DNA of 64,000 nt from Cavenderia fasciculata (lineage: Eukaryota; Evosea; Eumycetozoa; Acytosteliales; Cavenderiaceae). A program made the translations under genes and the position numbers. This document shows, piece by piece, positions 13,101 through 24,759 of the stretch. The notes under the pieces were generated by a model, which worked only from the letters and a program-made list of their open reading frames with translations, was not told the DNA's origin and did not search any database. The stretch's first letter is position 1. Each line of letters opens with the position of its first letter. The stretch spans positions 682,001-746,000 of the forward strand of contig NW_004457642.1 of the NCBI RefSeq assembly GCF_000203815.1, given 5' to 3'.

Positions 13101-14423
13101 TGTAAATGGGTAAGTAACCAAGTTTGATGTAGTAATATCTAAAATTCTCATCAATGGAAATTGATCAATTGATGGTGCAAATGTTGATAATCTTCCTTCC
13201 ATTTTCCTAAATTTAAATTAATATAAATATAAATATAAATATAAATAAGTATATTTCTATTAATATTAATTTAAATTAATTTATCTAAGCTATTAACTTA
13301 CAATGCACCAACCTTTGATGTATTTACTACATTTAAATGAAAGTTATTTCCCATAAGAGTACTAGAAAATATAAATATTTAATTAATACCTTAATCTAAT
13401 ATTAAATATATATTATTTATGAGTGAATACAAACATAACGCTAATGATTGAGATATTATGAATTACAGTGATTGAAGGACTACCAATATCATTATATAAT
13501 CCTAGAGTGGATAGTTTTGGGAATGATGATTGTTGAAAGTTTAATTGTTTTGGATTGTTTACGGCAAATGATAAATGCATTGCATTCAATCGAGGGAGAT
13601 TAGTGCTGGTACTGGAAATATCAAAATTTTGAAGTGGTGAACCTCTTATATTGATGGTAAATAAATTGGCGTGGCTTGGAAACTCTCCACCTGCAAATGA
13701 TACAAGATTTACATTATCTTTTAATTCCAATGTACCCAGTACATTTAATCCTGTTGGAAATGTAGCTGGTATATTTGATAATGTTGAATCATTATAAATT
13801 CTAAATTAAATTAAGTTAATTAAATTAATTTGATTGTAACCAATTTAAGGTAAATGTGCTGTTAACATACTTGATGATATTAAGTACAGGTAAATTAACC
13901 AATTTATCAAATAAATTTAAAGTAGGATCAGCAACTGGAATATCGATAGATGATCGGTTGATCATGAGACTAGTCAAATATGGAAATGTGAATGTCAATG
14001 TTGAAAGTGGTATTTGACCGGTTGATGTATACCCATCAATTGATAATTCACTATATATATATGAGTGAGAGAGAGAGAGAGTTGGTTGGTGAGTACATAT
14101 TTAATTTAATTTAATTTATTTCGGTTGAAACATACATTTTAGTTAGACCATTAGTTGAGCATGTAATACCGGTATAACTACACATTGAAGTATCTCTTGG
14201 TATGGATGAAACTCCGTATTGATTCAAAATCCATGATGCTGAATTAACTATAATAGCAATCATCATCATTGTTAGTCTTGATGTATGAGTTTTAGATCTT
14301 ATTCAGCTTCCTATTAATATTACCTTCACCTACACTTATTGTTTGTGAATTCACTTGAACAGAACAGTGAAACAACACCAATAGTGAAACTATATATATG
14401 TATAGTATCTTGATACTTATCAT
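10186..14423 (-). CDS. ComC-like LRR / EGF / E-set type I membrane protein
   Basis: Eleven exons: 14423-14324, 14247-14136, 14050-13871, 13800-13435, 13361-13302, 13206-13009, 12936-12689, 12607-12098, 12024-11641, 11582-11160 and 11099-10186. They sum to 3495 nt, 1164 residues, complete. The start MISIKILYIYIVSLL is a signal peptide. Residues ~30-420 are leucine-rich-repeat-like. TIG/E-set-like segments then alternate with two EGF-like modules, at about 685-719 (CSYDGVCIC) and 825-860 (CYGHGYCDENGKCQC). A membrane-proximal beta domain precedes a transmembrane helix near 1117-1139 (VGVVVGGVALIAIA) and a 25-residue basic tail. This is the layout of Dictyostelium ComC and its relatives, surface proteins of cell-cell communication during development. 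The ligand is unknown. Some introns fall between LRR units. Confidence 0.85.
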
Positions 14424-16632
14424 CAATGTAGCTATCTATTCTCCCTTTTCTTTGATACTAATAATAATGGTAGTAGTAGTCGTAGTGTATTTGTAGTCGG
14501 CTTAAACAAGACGAAATTTGCCCTATTAATATTATTAGTCGGGATAAAAAGACCAAGAATGATGAATGAACCAAAGAATTAAGAATTAAGAATCTTCTTC
14601 TTCTTTTGTTGAGGATGTCCAATGTTTGGGTCAGATGATCATATCTCGAAGATGATTGATAAATCCCCCGTCGTCTCGAGATCAGTGAAAATATCTTGAT
14701 CTTTGATATTTTTAAAAGAATCCAACTCTCTTGATATTGATAGATACGATCGTCTACTCGCGCGTTCGTTACTTGTAAAAGAAAAGATAAATAAATAATT
14801 CGCACAAATGAAAGGTGAACTTGCTTTTAAATTAATTAATTAAAAGTTGGTATTAATAAAAAAATAGGTGGTGGGTGGGAGAGGTATGATGATCATCGCA
14901 TCAACTTGTATCTTTTTGTGCTGCTCGCTAGTTATAATATGTATACATATAACTCAAGTATAGAGATAGAAGCTGATATCTATAAATAATGTATTTGTTG
15001 GTTGGTTATGATATATGAGGTAACAACGTGTGTACTTGCAAGTACCCAGCCCTCAACACCTCACATACCTCTTAATCTTTAATTATTATTGTGTGCGACA
15101 TTTTGAACAAAAGGAGGGAAAGGAAACCCCTTCGTAATACAACAAAGTTGACACTGGGGGGTGGTATGGTGATAGGGAGGTGGTGGGGTGTGAAGCCGCC
15201 GTGTCCCCATGGTTTTTTTCTTTTGAAAACAATTTAATCAAAGAAAGCTTCACAACAATTGTTTGTTGTTTTTTTGTTAACTATACAATTTGTTGAACAG
15301 AGAAGACCAAGCAAACATAGATTAGATTAACCAACAACAACAACAACAATTTAATTAAATTAAATTAATATCTAAAGTAAATTTAAATTGACTGCGCAAC
15401 AAAACAATACGATTTGTTGTTGTTGTTTAGAGACTTTTAGATTATTAGACTTTTCAAAAAACAACACACCCACCATCATCATTATTACCAAAAAAAGAAT
15501 AAATAAAAGGACAAGACTACTAGGGCAAGAAGAGGTAAGTCCCCAAACCATATGACGACGAGTCAATAACAACATATATCATAGTTTGTTCATCAACATC
15601 ATCAACATCATCGAATAATAATAATAATAATAATAATTAAGCAATGATATCGATTGTTTCAACAACAGTTGCCTAAATGGTCACGTCGGTTTGAGTGAGG
15701 TCTGATTGTCACATCCTCTCTCCACTTTTCGCAAACATCCACCACCCACCACACCCTTATTACGAAGGGATCTATCATACATCAATTAAAATCTAATCGA
15801 GATGAAAGCGAAGGGAGGAGGAGAAGAGTTGGGATGTCTGTTGAATAGTTAGCCTATGGCCTCTCAACAAACAAACATACATCTCTCTCCTCCATAAAAC
15901 TCAACAACAGTAATATTATTATTATATGTTCAAGATTCACCATTAATTAAAGTAAATACAGATACAGATACTCACAACACACAACGCAATTGTAAGTCCT
16001 TTGTCCAAGGATAGGGACTTATAAAAAAAACAATCACCCCCTTATACACTCACTCACTCACGCGGATCGAAATAAGTACCCCTTCCTTCAAATCAGAATC
16101 AAAGTGTGAGTGAATGAAATGTGTTGGTGGGTATGATGTAGGTGTGGGTAGGGGGTGTCATATGTCTCCAATGGTGTATAATTAATTCCCCCCCCCCCCC
16201 CCCCCTACCATACACTTCTCTTCAACAACAACATCATCATCATCATCATCATCACAATGTTATTATTATTGTTGTTGTGATATCTTTATCCCAATTGTGG
16301 TATTTTATTCATTTCATCATCAATCAATCAAATTATTTTACTTTACTACTACATTTTTTGTCATTACTAATTTATTCTTATTGGTTATTATTTAATAGTA
16401 GATCAAAAAATATATCTATATATATGTTGTAGTGGATCATAGATTTACATTGACAGATAGATAAAAACAATTTATAAAATAGAATAGGAACATTAATTAA
16501 AAATCGACCAATCATTTAATTAATTCTCATTCCGATAGATACTGCTGCTTACGACGATATATCAATTGATCAATCAATCAATCAATCAATCTTGTACACT
16601 TGTGAAAATAATCAACCAAATCAGCCATCATC
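14424..16632. other. 2.2-kb divergent spacer with simple repeats
   Basis: Lies between the start of the ComC-like gene and the TBC1D24-like gene. No coding region is supported; the 67- and 96-codon ORFs inside are low-complexity. Features seen: a G/C-richer stretch at 15110-15200 and another at 15690-15850; a 12-nt inverted repeat (15128-15139 and 15758-15769); a small hairpin TAAGTCC...GGACTTA at about 15992-16021; an 18-nt C run at 16188-16205; CAT repeats near 16230-16255; and (TCAA)n at 16562-16592 just before the start codon. Confidence 0.5.
16188..16205. repeat. C18 homopolymer
   Basis: Eighteen consecutive C in an A/T-rich spacer, about 430 bp before the TBC1D24-like start codon. Confidence 0.95.
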
Positions 16633-16681
16633 ATGTCACTCAATACAAATTCACAAGAGAATAAAGTTAAAAAGAAAGACG

Positions 16682-16737
<56 letters not shown>

Positions 16738-16940
16738 CTATCACCTAAAAGAAAAATATCAACAAGTGAAACAATTATCAGTGAAAGAGGTAACAATAAT
16801 AATAATAGTAATGTAAATAATAATAATAATTCAAACAATAATAATAATAATAATAATAATAATTCAGGATCATCATCATTTACATCTTCATCAATACTAT
16901 CCTTTTTTGGTGGCAAGTCACCTTCATCATCAAGTAACAA

Positions 16941-16974
<34 letters not shown>

Positions 16975-19399
16975 TCGACGACGACCATGTCAAGTAAAAA
17001 TAATACAGCTAAACATGTAGTTGTTGGATTTGATTTGACAACTACTCCTCCACCAATTCCAGTTATTACAGGTATTTCCAATGATGGTGGAAATAGTAGT
17101 GTATCATCGGTCAATCCATCACCTGTTCCATCTCCATCATTATCATCTAACAACAATAATACTGGTACTGGAAGTAATATCAATATAAGAAAGAGAAGTC
17201 ATACCATTGATACAGGATCACTTTCCCATGGTGGATCTACTACACCTCCCTTACCAATCGTTCCAAATATGACCAGTTATGAATTTGCCCATAATAGTTT
17301 TGATAACCTATCAACTGCTGTTTCAGGTGGTGGTGGTGGTGGTTCTCATCATCATCATCACAATGAATACTATCTAGATACTGGTGGAAACAAATCACCA
17401 AATTCATCTACTAGTGTTGGAACAACTCCTCAATTGGTTGCTCTAAGTCCTTCTTTATTTTCTGCCCCAATGTATGTATCCACAGTACAGTACAGTAAAA
17501 TCAATCAACATCAGATTTGATTTATATAAATGAACTAACAAACAATAATACTCTTTCTTTTTATTTAAAGGAAAAAACAATCAATTACACAAGGATATAT
17601 GGATGAATATTATGAAATTGATAAAGGACCAAAATCAATTGAATTACAAAGAGATTTAGATTTGGTTTGGAAGACTGTCATATTGCCAAGACAACAACAA
17701 TTGGCAAGAAGTGAATTAAAGTTTGTTATTCGTCGTGGTATTCCCGATGACAAACGAGTTCAAGTATGGAAACTAATCATGGGATTTGAAGAGTTTAAAA
17801 ATACTTTAGAGTATTCTTCGGTCAAATCAACGCTTCAAGGTGACGCTATTCCTAAAAAGTTTCGTAATATCCCTTCATTTGGTGGTGTTGTTTCACCATC
17901 TGATCATTATCTAACCGAAGATGGTATTCAATTGGTTAAAAGAATTTTATCAATTACTGCCATGAACTTTCCAGATATTGAATATTGTCCTGTAATGCCA
18001 GATATTGGTAAGATAAAAAGAAAAAAGAAAACAAAAAAGAAACAGAGAAAAGAAATAGTAGTTAATATTAATTATTTAATTTATTTGTAGTACATATATT
18101 ATTAGTTTTCATGTCAGAATTGGATACATATACAATGTTAAATTTATTAATCAAACAATCAGGTGATAACTTTTACCGATTCCTAAACACAAGTAATCGA
18201 GAATGTACTTTATTTGTATTGACATTTGATTCACTTGTTGAAAAACATATTCCAAAATTATATAAGCGTATGTAACAAATCAAATCTTAACCACATATAT
18301 ATATATATATATACATAGTATATTTATATTTATATTTATATTTTTTAATTTTGTAGATATGATGTCACTTGGAATATCAAGTTGTAAAGTTTTTTGTGAA
18401 GAATGGTTTTCAAGATTATTTGTGTCGATCCTACCATTCCATACGGTACTTCGAGTTTTTGATGTATTTCTAAGCGAGGGATACAAAGTATTGTATAGAG
18501 TAGGGTTGGGTCTACTCAATATACACAAACGAGAGCTTGTCAAGTCTGGTAATACTGCCGATGCATTTATCTGTACTCTTAAAAATCTCAACCTTCAAAT
18601 GACAGACTCCTCACTATTGATGAAAAAATCATTTGGTATACATCTCAAACGTGACGACTTGACTAGTATCGACACTCGACATACTCATCAATTGAGACAT
18701 GTCACCGAACCAGATTTACCTGTTTACTATCGTCCAAAAGTTTCCAAAAAATCTTTAATCTTGGAAGATGAACATGTAAGAAATAAGAAATAAGAAAAAA
18801 AAAAAAAGAATAAGAGAATATTTAATTAACCAATTTTCTTTTGAACTATTATTAGTACGAAATGATATGGGCATGGTTACCAAATATTTATGGTATTTGT
18901 GATCCAAAATTAATGTATAGTACTGAAGAGAATGGATACAATTTAGGAACTTTATTCCAAAAGATTGGAGATGATTATCCAGTGTTGGTAGTCATCAAAT
19001 CCGATACAAATAATATATTTGGTTTCTTTATTGATCATCCTATTACCCCATCAAATTCTTTTGGTTCACAGTATGTTATAGTGTATAATATTATAATGTT
19101 ATATTTCAAATTTTATTAATACTTTTTTATTATTTATTTATTTATTTAGGAGTACATTTGTATTTACGATTAAACCTCATGTTACAATTTATAAAGCAAC
19201 ACTTAAAAATGAATTATTTTACAAGGCAACAAATACATTATTGACGGTTGGAGGTAGTAGTAAGGGTGAATACGCAATCTCACTAGACAAGGATCTACAT
19301 GGTACAACATGTCCATGTGAAACATTTGATAATCCTTGTCTCAATGGTACACTAGATTCATTTACTTCACTTGTATTGGAAGCATACGTATTACGATAA
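16633..19399 (+). CDS. TBC1D24/Skywalker-like TBC-TLDc protein, catalytic fingers absent
   Basis: Six exons: 16633-17471, 17571-18007, 18091-18267, 18357-18775, 18856-19070 and 19150-19399. They sum to 2337 nt, 778 residues. The first 300 residues are disordered (18 consecutive CAA codons, then Asn, Ser and Gly tracts). A TBC domain spans roughly 325-590 (RRGIPDDKRVQVWKL onward). A TLDc domain runs from about 620 to the end, starting near MIWAWLPNIYG and closing with DSFTSLVLEAYVLR. The order TBC then TLDc is that of metazoan TBC1D24/Skywalker, which act in vesicle traffic with small GTPases such as Rab35/ARF6. As in TBC1D24, the IxxDxxR arginine-finger motif is missing and the YCQG glutamine-finger motif reads YCPVM, so GAP catalysis is unlikely. 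Cytosolic or membrane-associated. Confidence 0.88.
16684..16737 (+). repeat. (CAA)18 coding polyglutamine tract
   Basis: Uninterrupted CAA triplets inside the TBC1D24-like exon 1, coding for Gln. The pure codon run suggests replication-slippage growth. Confidence 0.9.
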
Positions 19400-19998
19400 A
19401 CAAAAAAAAAATCAATCAACAATATTAATAATACATAATAATAATAATAATAATATCAACCCCCATAGAGAGAGATTGAAAAGAATTGGAATGCAATGAA
19501 TGATCACAATGAATGACTAGTGATTAAAAAATTAGATTTTAATCATCATCACAATTGTTTGGTCGTCCTTATTCCGACAGAGAGATCTCTCTGGTTAATA
19601 CCACCATACTATTCACCATTTTTTTTAAAACATGTATATATCCTCCCCTCCCATCCTTCTTCCAACCATAATAATAATAATAATAAATAATAATAGATTA
19701 CTTTTCATATATTAAATATGCATGTTCCAAAAGATAATGATTGTTAGTTATCCAAAAGTGAGTGATTTGATTGTTGGTTGGTTTTATTCATTTATCCATT
19801 TGTTTTGAATGCAAGTGAGTGCAATCAAGTTTTGGTCGATCGCGATGCATTGAATTAATGTTGTGTGTGAATTGTTGGTTGATGAGATAGATATATTGAT
19901 ATATATCTCGTTTAATGATAGACTATTTACAAAAGAAAGAAAGAAAAGGTATATAGATTTGCGCATATTGTTGTAATATTGTTGTAATGTTTGATCGA
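19400..19998. other. Convergent 3' spacer
   Basis: About 600 bp between two stop codons. Holds TAA/AATAAT runs (19425-19455, 19670-19695) that may serve as 3'-end signals. No gene is supported. Confidence 0.45.
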
Positions 19999-20392
19999 TT
20001 ATTGTTCAATAACATCAGAAGGTTTTTGTAGAATATCTTTAAAGGGATTATTTGTTCCACTGGTTTCAAAGAAACCTTCTTCCTCCAATTCTTTGTATGC
20101 ACGAATGATTAAAGGATCGTTTGTACCCATCAAACCCATTTCTGCACGTTCTTGTTTGAGACGTCTCTTTTCTTCTCTTTGTTTCTCTACTGCCTCTTCA
20201 GCTTTATGTGATTTCTTTTGTTTCTGATTAAGATTACTCTTTGCACTCGTTGCCTTTTTAATAGGGTTATCTATAATCAAAAGATAGATAGAGTATAGTT
20301 AGAAATCGATGTGAATCTAATCTAATCGTTCATCTCTCAAACTACATACTTTTATTCTTTGAACATAATGCTACAATAGTTGCTCTAAACAT
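19999..20392 (-). CDS. Small basic protein, probably mitochondrial, unknown function
   Basis: Two exons, 20392-20350 and 20270-19999, sum to 315 nt, 104 residues. Exon 1 encodes MFRATIVALCSKNK, which with its Arg, Lys and hydroxylated residues and no acidic residues looks like a mitochondrial presequence (inference). The middle is a Lys/Glu/Arg-rich, probably helical segment (EEAVEKQREEKRRLKQ). The C-terminal half (GTNDPLIIRAYKELEEEG, then NPFKDILQKPSDVIEQ) looks ordered. I do not recognise the family; a mitochondrial ribosome or assembly factor is one possibility. The splice is supported by GTATGT/TATAG signals and the frame. The next gene downstream of this one on the same strand is absent; the TBC1D24-like gene converges on it. 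Confidence 0.65.
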
Positions 20393-20594
20393 TCTCTATT
20401 CTGTCTATACCTGTTTCTATTTAATAATATTATATTATGTGTATATCTAGATATTGAACAATGAAAATGACTTTCATTAAAAGCAAAGTAAAGTGTAATA
20501 TTCGAAAAAAACGACCGAAATTGAAAATTATGTTATAACAGTAATATTAAATTTGACTCTCTCTTGCTTGTACAATTTATTAAATTAACTTTAA

Positions 20595-21195
20595 TTAATG
20601 GATGGATGGATATAATGAATCTCTAAAGAATGGGGATAGATCAATTGTCCATGGAGAAGGGTCATTAATGATTGAAATATGGTCTGGCCAATAATTACAA
20701 AGATTTAGATCTTTTAATAAATACAAAGCATATGATTGACAGTTAGATTTTGGTCCCCAAGTAGTTGTACCTCTACAATAAATGTTTTCAAAATCAAAAG
20801 AGTATCTTGTATGTGTCCAAATAAAGAGTTGAGATATCTTTTCGATTTTACCTTGGAATGATGGATATCGTGCTTTGCCAAGTAGGATCGATTGGTTCAA
20901 CATTTGTCTATCATGTCAAAGATTTGTTTCCCCCAAATCATGATAGAGTTGTTTGTTGAGTCTGAACATTCATCACCATATGCATTAACAATCCAATAGG
21001 ACTAGAATCATCAATAGTCTCACCAAAAAAGTCAACTAGAATTGAAAAGTGACCAGATTGAATAGTACTACTATTATAATTATCCGTTGATGAAGATGAA
21101 GATGAAGTGATTTGATTAAATATTAACAAATATACATTATGTTGTCTATCTTTATCAACTACTAGAGTAGGGAAATTCTCTATTCCTGATGACAT
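20595..21195 (-). pseudogene. Frame-disrupted NlpC/LRAT-like (permuted papain fold) gene
   Basis: Two open stretches on the same strand seem to be halves of one protein. 21195-20938 begins MSSGIENFPTLVV and contains HFSILVDF. 20903-20595 contains TWGPKSNCQSYALYLL and ends DSLYPSIH. His in a first beta-strand followed by an N-C-x-x-[FY] helix start is the pattern of LRAT/PPPDE/NlpC-P60 permuted papain-like folds (family assignment is inference). Between them the only stop-free reading is the third frame (IWGKQIFDMIDKC, about 20941-20900). So two small frame changes in the same direction occur within about 50 bp, and no A/T-rich intron fits there. It is either a decayed gene, an assembly error, or two separate short genes. 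Confidence 0.5.
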
Positions 21196-21430
21196 GATTA
21201 GATGAATGTATGAAAGGAAAAGGAAGGAAGTTGAATAAGGAAAACTAAAGTATGTTATATTTGTTGTTGTTTTGGGGAGTTAACCAAACAAACTTTATCT
21301 ATTTTGTTTTTTTTAAAAAAAGGGGATCTTGTATTAATATAATATAATATATTTTGGTCCAATTGTTGTCATTGATTGGTTTACTTTACTTTTTAGATGG
21401 TTGGTTGGTTGGTTGGGTGGGTGGTTAGGG

Positions 21431-22337
21431 TTATTGGGGAACACGCCAAGAGGGGATTAGACCAATAGAAAGATCCAATGGTTTATTAGTCAATGGATTT
21501 CTTTTCATCGAAAGTGAATATGATTGTAATCCCATGTCAATCGATACTCCATCATTACTATCACCATTATTACTCGTATTCACATTGTTATTATTATTAT
21601 TCTTATTATTTTTACTATTAATTGTTTTTGATTGTTTTATAACATTATTATTATTATTAGGTTGTTGTTTCTGTTGGAATAATTCTTCAATGTTATCATC
21701 CTCACCAATAATATCATTTGTTGGTTGTTGTTGTTGGATATTATTTGGTTGTGATGATTTCTTATTCTTATTTTTATGATTAATTAATCGGTTGTTTAGA
21801 TCCTTTATAGTAAATTGATTGTAATAGGGATCGTCGTATATTGGGAATCCAGCATCTGAAAAGTGTACTCTGACTTGGTGTGTTTTACCTGTTAATAATT
21901 GTATATCATACAATGCATAGTATTTATCGTCTTGTTGTTGTTGTGATTGATGTTGTTGTTGTTTTCTCTTAAATACATCAACCAATTCAAATTTAGTTTG
22001 AGCAAGAGTAGATTGATCAGTTGGATTATACCGAGAACTATGGTAAAGGAAATGTTTACTAATAAATGGATGTTCCTTTGTTTTAAATTCACAACTATCT
22101 ACACAATATTGACATGATGGTGGTAATAATCTTGGACTATTATTATTATTATTATTATTATTCTTGTTATTCTTATTATTCTTATTATTATTATTAGATT
22201 GTTGTTTTGTTTGATTATTGTTGTTGGTTTTAAAAGAAGAATCATTTCTACAATAAATATTACTCTCCAATATACCATTTGAAAGTAATCTTGATTTTAA
22301 TCGATTAATAATATCCTGTCCTTGTTCCAATAACACC

Positions 22338-22368
<31 letters not shown>

Positions 22369-23161
22369 GAGTTGTTGGTTTGATACATTGACATTTCCAA
22401 AGTGCATTACATTTAGTACATTTTCTAAGTAAACCAGTACCCTTTAACTCGTTGGATGCAGATCCACAAATAACACGATATGATCTCTCACCATACCGAT
22501 ACTGATACTTTTCTCTTGACTGTGATACATAGCTATCACCCAATTCATCCATTACCAAACATGGTGGAATTTCACACATTACTCTATACCTATACACAAA
22601 TACAATACAAATACATTAATACACATGTATGTATGTCAATATATCAATATCAATATAATATTTAACATACTTTTTAATCCATTCTTTATTTTGAATAGCA
22701 CGACCTAATTGTGAAGCAGTAACTTGATCAAAAGCAACTACCAACAAACCTCTTGTAAACTTGTCTATTCGATGTGGGAAATATAACTTTATATCTTGAC
22801 CCGCTGCAGCACCTGCACCAGCACCAGCAGATACATTATTATTATTATTCTTATTCATATTCATATTTTGTAATAATAATCTTTTGATACGAGATTCTAC
22901 AGTATCTTTTCTATTATCTGGATCTTGAATTGGAATTGCCGATGGTTTGTCAATGACAACAAACCTAGAGTTTAGATCCCATTGACCATAGACAAGATCC
23001 AACATCTTGTTATCATCTTTCTTTGTATCCCATCCAACTCTTTTTGAACTAGCAGTACTAGTACTAGTACTAGTAGAATAGTAAGAGGAGGAGGAGGACA
23101 AGAGTGACGATGCTATAGACCGTAGTTTGTGATTGTCTTCAATTATCTTCCATTTTATCAT
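21431..23161 (-). CDS. RluA-type pseudouridine synthase, organellar-looking, with Cys-rich insertion
   Basis: Exons 23161-22671 and 22589-21431 sum to 1650 nt, 549 residues. The N-terminus is basic and Ser/Thr-rich, consistent with mitochondrial import (inference). The catalytic motif HRIDKFTRGLLV (about residues 125-136, Asp the nucleophile of HRLDxxTxG) and the later LLTGKTHQVRVHF mark the RluA/RPUSD family, which isomerises uridine in rRNA or tRNA. The core is stretched by long Asn/Gln/Ser insertions. It also carries two Cys clusters: CTKCNALWKCQC and CQYCVDSC. Downstream of the catalytic motif these may form a zinc-binding insert (inference). The C-terminus LSIGLIPSWRVPQ lies after an Asn-rich segment. 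It shares a 1.6-kb divergent spacer with the CHD gene. Confidence 0.87.
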
Positions 23162-24759
23162 ATCTCTTCTCTCTCTACCTAACTATCTATCTATCCTATT
23201 GATCGATCTTTGTCAATACAACAGAATAGATATGATGTAAGTGAACATTCTCTCAGTAACGCTAAAAGACGATTCCGCACCCATGTGCCAAACTTGATTT
23301 TTTTTTTTTCATACCAAGTTTGAGAGAGAGATAAAGTGAAGTGTAAACAGAGTAACTATCAACTAAAGGTATTTAAAATTTAAATATATATATTTATAGT
23401 TAACTTGTTAGCAGTTCACAAAGGTAAGAAAAAAAACTTTTAGAAGCAAAGTAAACATATTATTTTGTTTCTATAAAGTCACAAGAGACAGTCGTATAGT
23501 TGCAGGCAATCACTCAAGACACAACATCTATTACTGAAGAAATCACAACAATACAGTCTATCTCTCCTTTGATGTTTGGACGAAATCAAATATTATCAAA
23601 AGTCTAGTCGGTTGATGAATGATTGTATGACGAACGATAAAATCATCTAAGGGGGATTAATTGTATTTGAAGACCCCCCCCAAATAAACCAAATAATCAA
23701 TCATATATGGTACTCATACTCATTGTTGATGTTGATTATAAATCCATGTTTAACAATCTAGATTTATAAGGATGTTGCTAATACTAATGAATGAATGTAT
23801 GAGTGATCGAGAGAGACAGATATTTTGTTTAGTGATGTTCACTTTATCATATCATATCTATCTCTATCTATCTATCTATCTATTGATCTGTCAATCTATC
23901 TTTTCTTTGTGATCTGAATCAAATGATGTGAACATGTATCTCGAGATGTCAGCTGTCCACCAAATTACATGTTTGGTTTCGTGGTTCTTTCGTTTGTTTG
24001 TTTAGCGCCAACTTTTTCAAATTTTTTTTTTTTTTAATTATATTTTATTTTTTTTTTGTTTTTTAGAAAAGAATAGTATTCCTCAACGTTTATCTTTCTT
24101 CGAACCCCTGCTTGGTTGTTTTTGTTTTTGTTTTATTTTATTTTACTTTTTTTTCTATTATCACACAAAAGAGATTTCTAGTTTATCGAAAAAGAAAGAA
24201 AAAAAGAGAACATATTAAATTTTAATTAATTTTATATGAGTCGCTGAAATTCATTATATCTCTCTTATTTATATATATATCTATCTTTTTTTTTCTCTCA
24301 AAGACAACAACAACAACATTAGGCAGTACAACATATAGAAAGAAAGAAACTTTATCCGAACCGATATTCACATTCAAATACGGATTATATATATAATCGA
24401 TCTTCACACACACACACAAGTCATTATTATATTACTGAACCGACGAAAGATTGTCCTACGACAGATCGATCGCGAGTAACCCAACTCAAAAGACACAAAC
24501 CTATAATATATCCCCAATTTTATATACCTATACAAATATGTCTAAAATGGTGACAAGAGTATGTTTCAATAATAATAAGAATGAGAAGAATAATTATATC
24601 GGTGTTGGGTTGTTTGTTTGTTTGAACAACCCTTTTCGGCTTTGATTGGAATTCAAAGATCTCTCTAACCTTTTTTTTTATTTTTTTTTTTGGTTTTTTT
24701 CAACTTTTTTTTTTTCAACTATACTTTAGTCAAAAGGGAATCCAACAACTTCAACAACA
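23162..24759. other. 1.6-kb divergent promoter spacer
   Basis: Between the pseudouridine synthase start and the CHD start. A/T-rich with long T-runs (24016-24060, 24668-24716), TATC repeats around 23858-23884 and a CA run near 24404-24418. No gene is supported; the short ORFs on either strand look random. Confidence 0.5.

Noticed and set aside
14458-14805. 115-codon minus-strand ORF upstream of the ComC-like gene
   Set aside because: Ends in a TAC/TAT repeat, basic and low-complexity, no supporting motif; it most likely lies in the promoter.
15372-15575. 67-codon minus-strand ORF with a hydrophobic stretch
   Set aside because: Hydrophobicity comes from T/A-rich sequence; no signal-peptide layout or partner exon.
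16142-16432. 96-codon ORF across the C18 run and CAT repeats
   Set aside because: Codes for homopolymers only (Pro, Gln, His).
16578-17183. 201-codon antisense ORF with poly-Cys/poly-Leu
   Set aside because: Shadow of the CAA/AAT repeats of the TBC1D24-like exon.
20850-20990. Intron joining the two halves of the NlpC/LRAT-like gene
   Set aside because: The only GT...AG option (GTTCAG...GATAG, about 60 nt) is not A/T-rich and has a poor donor, unlike every other intron in the window.
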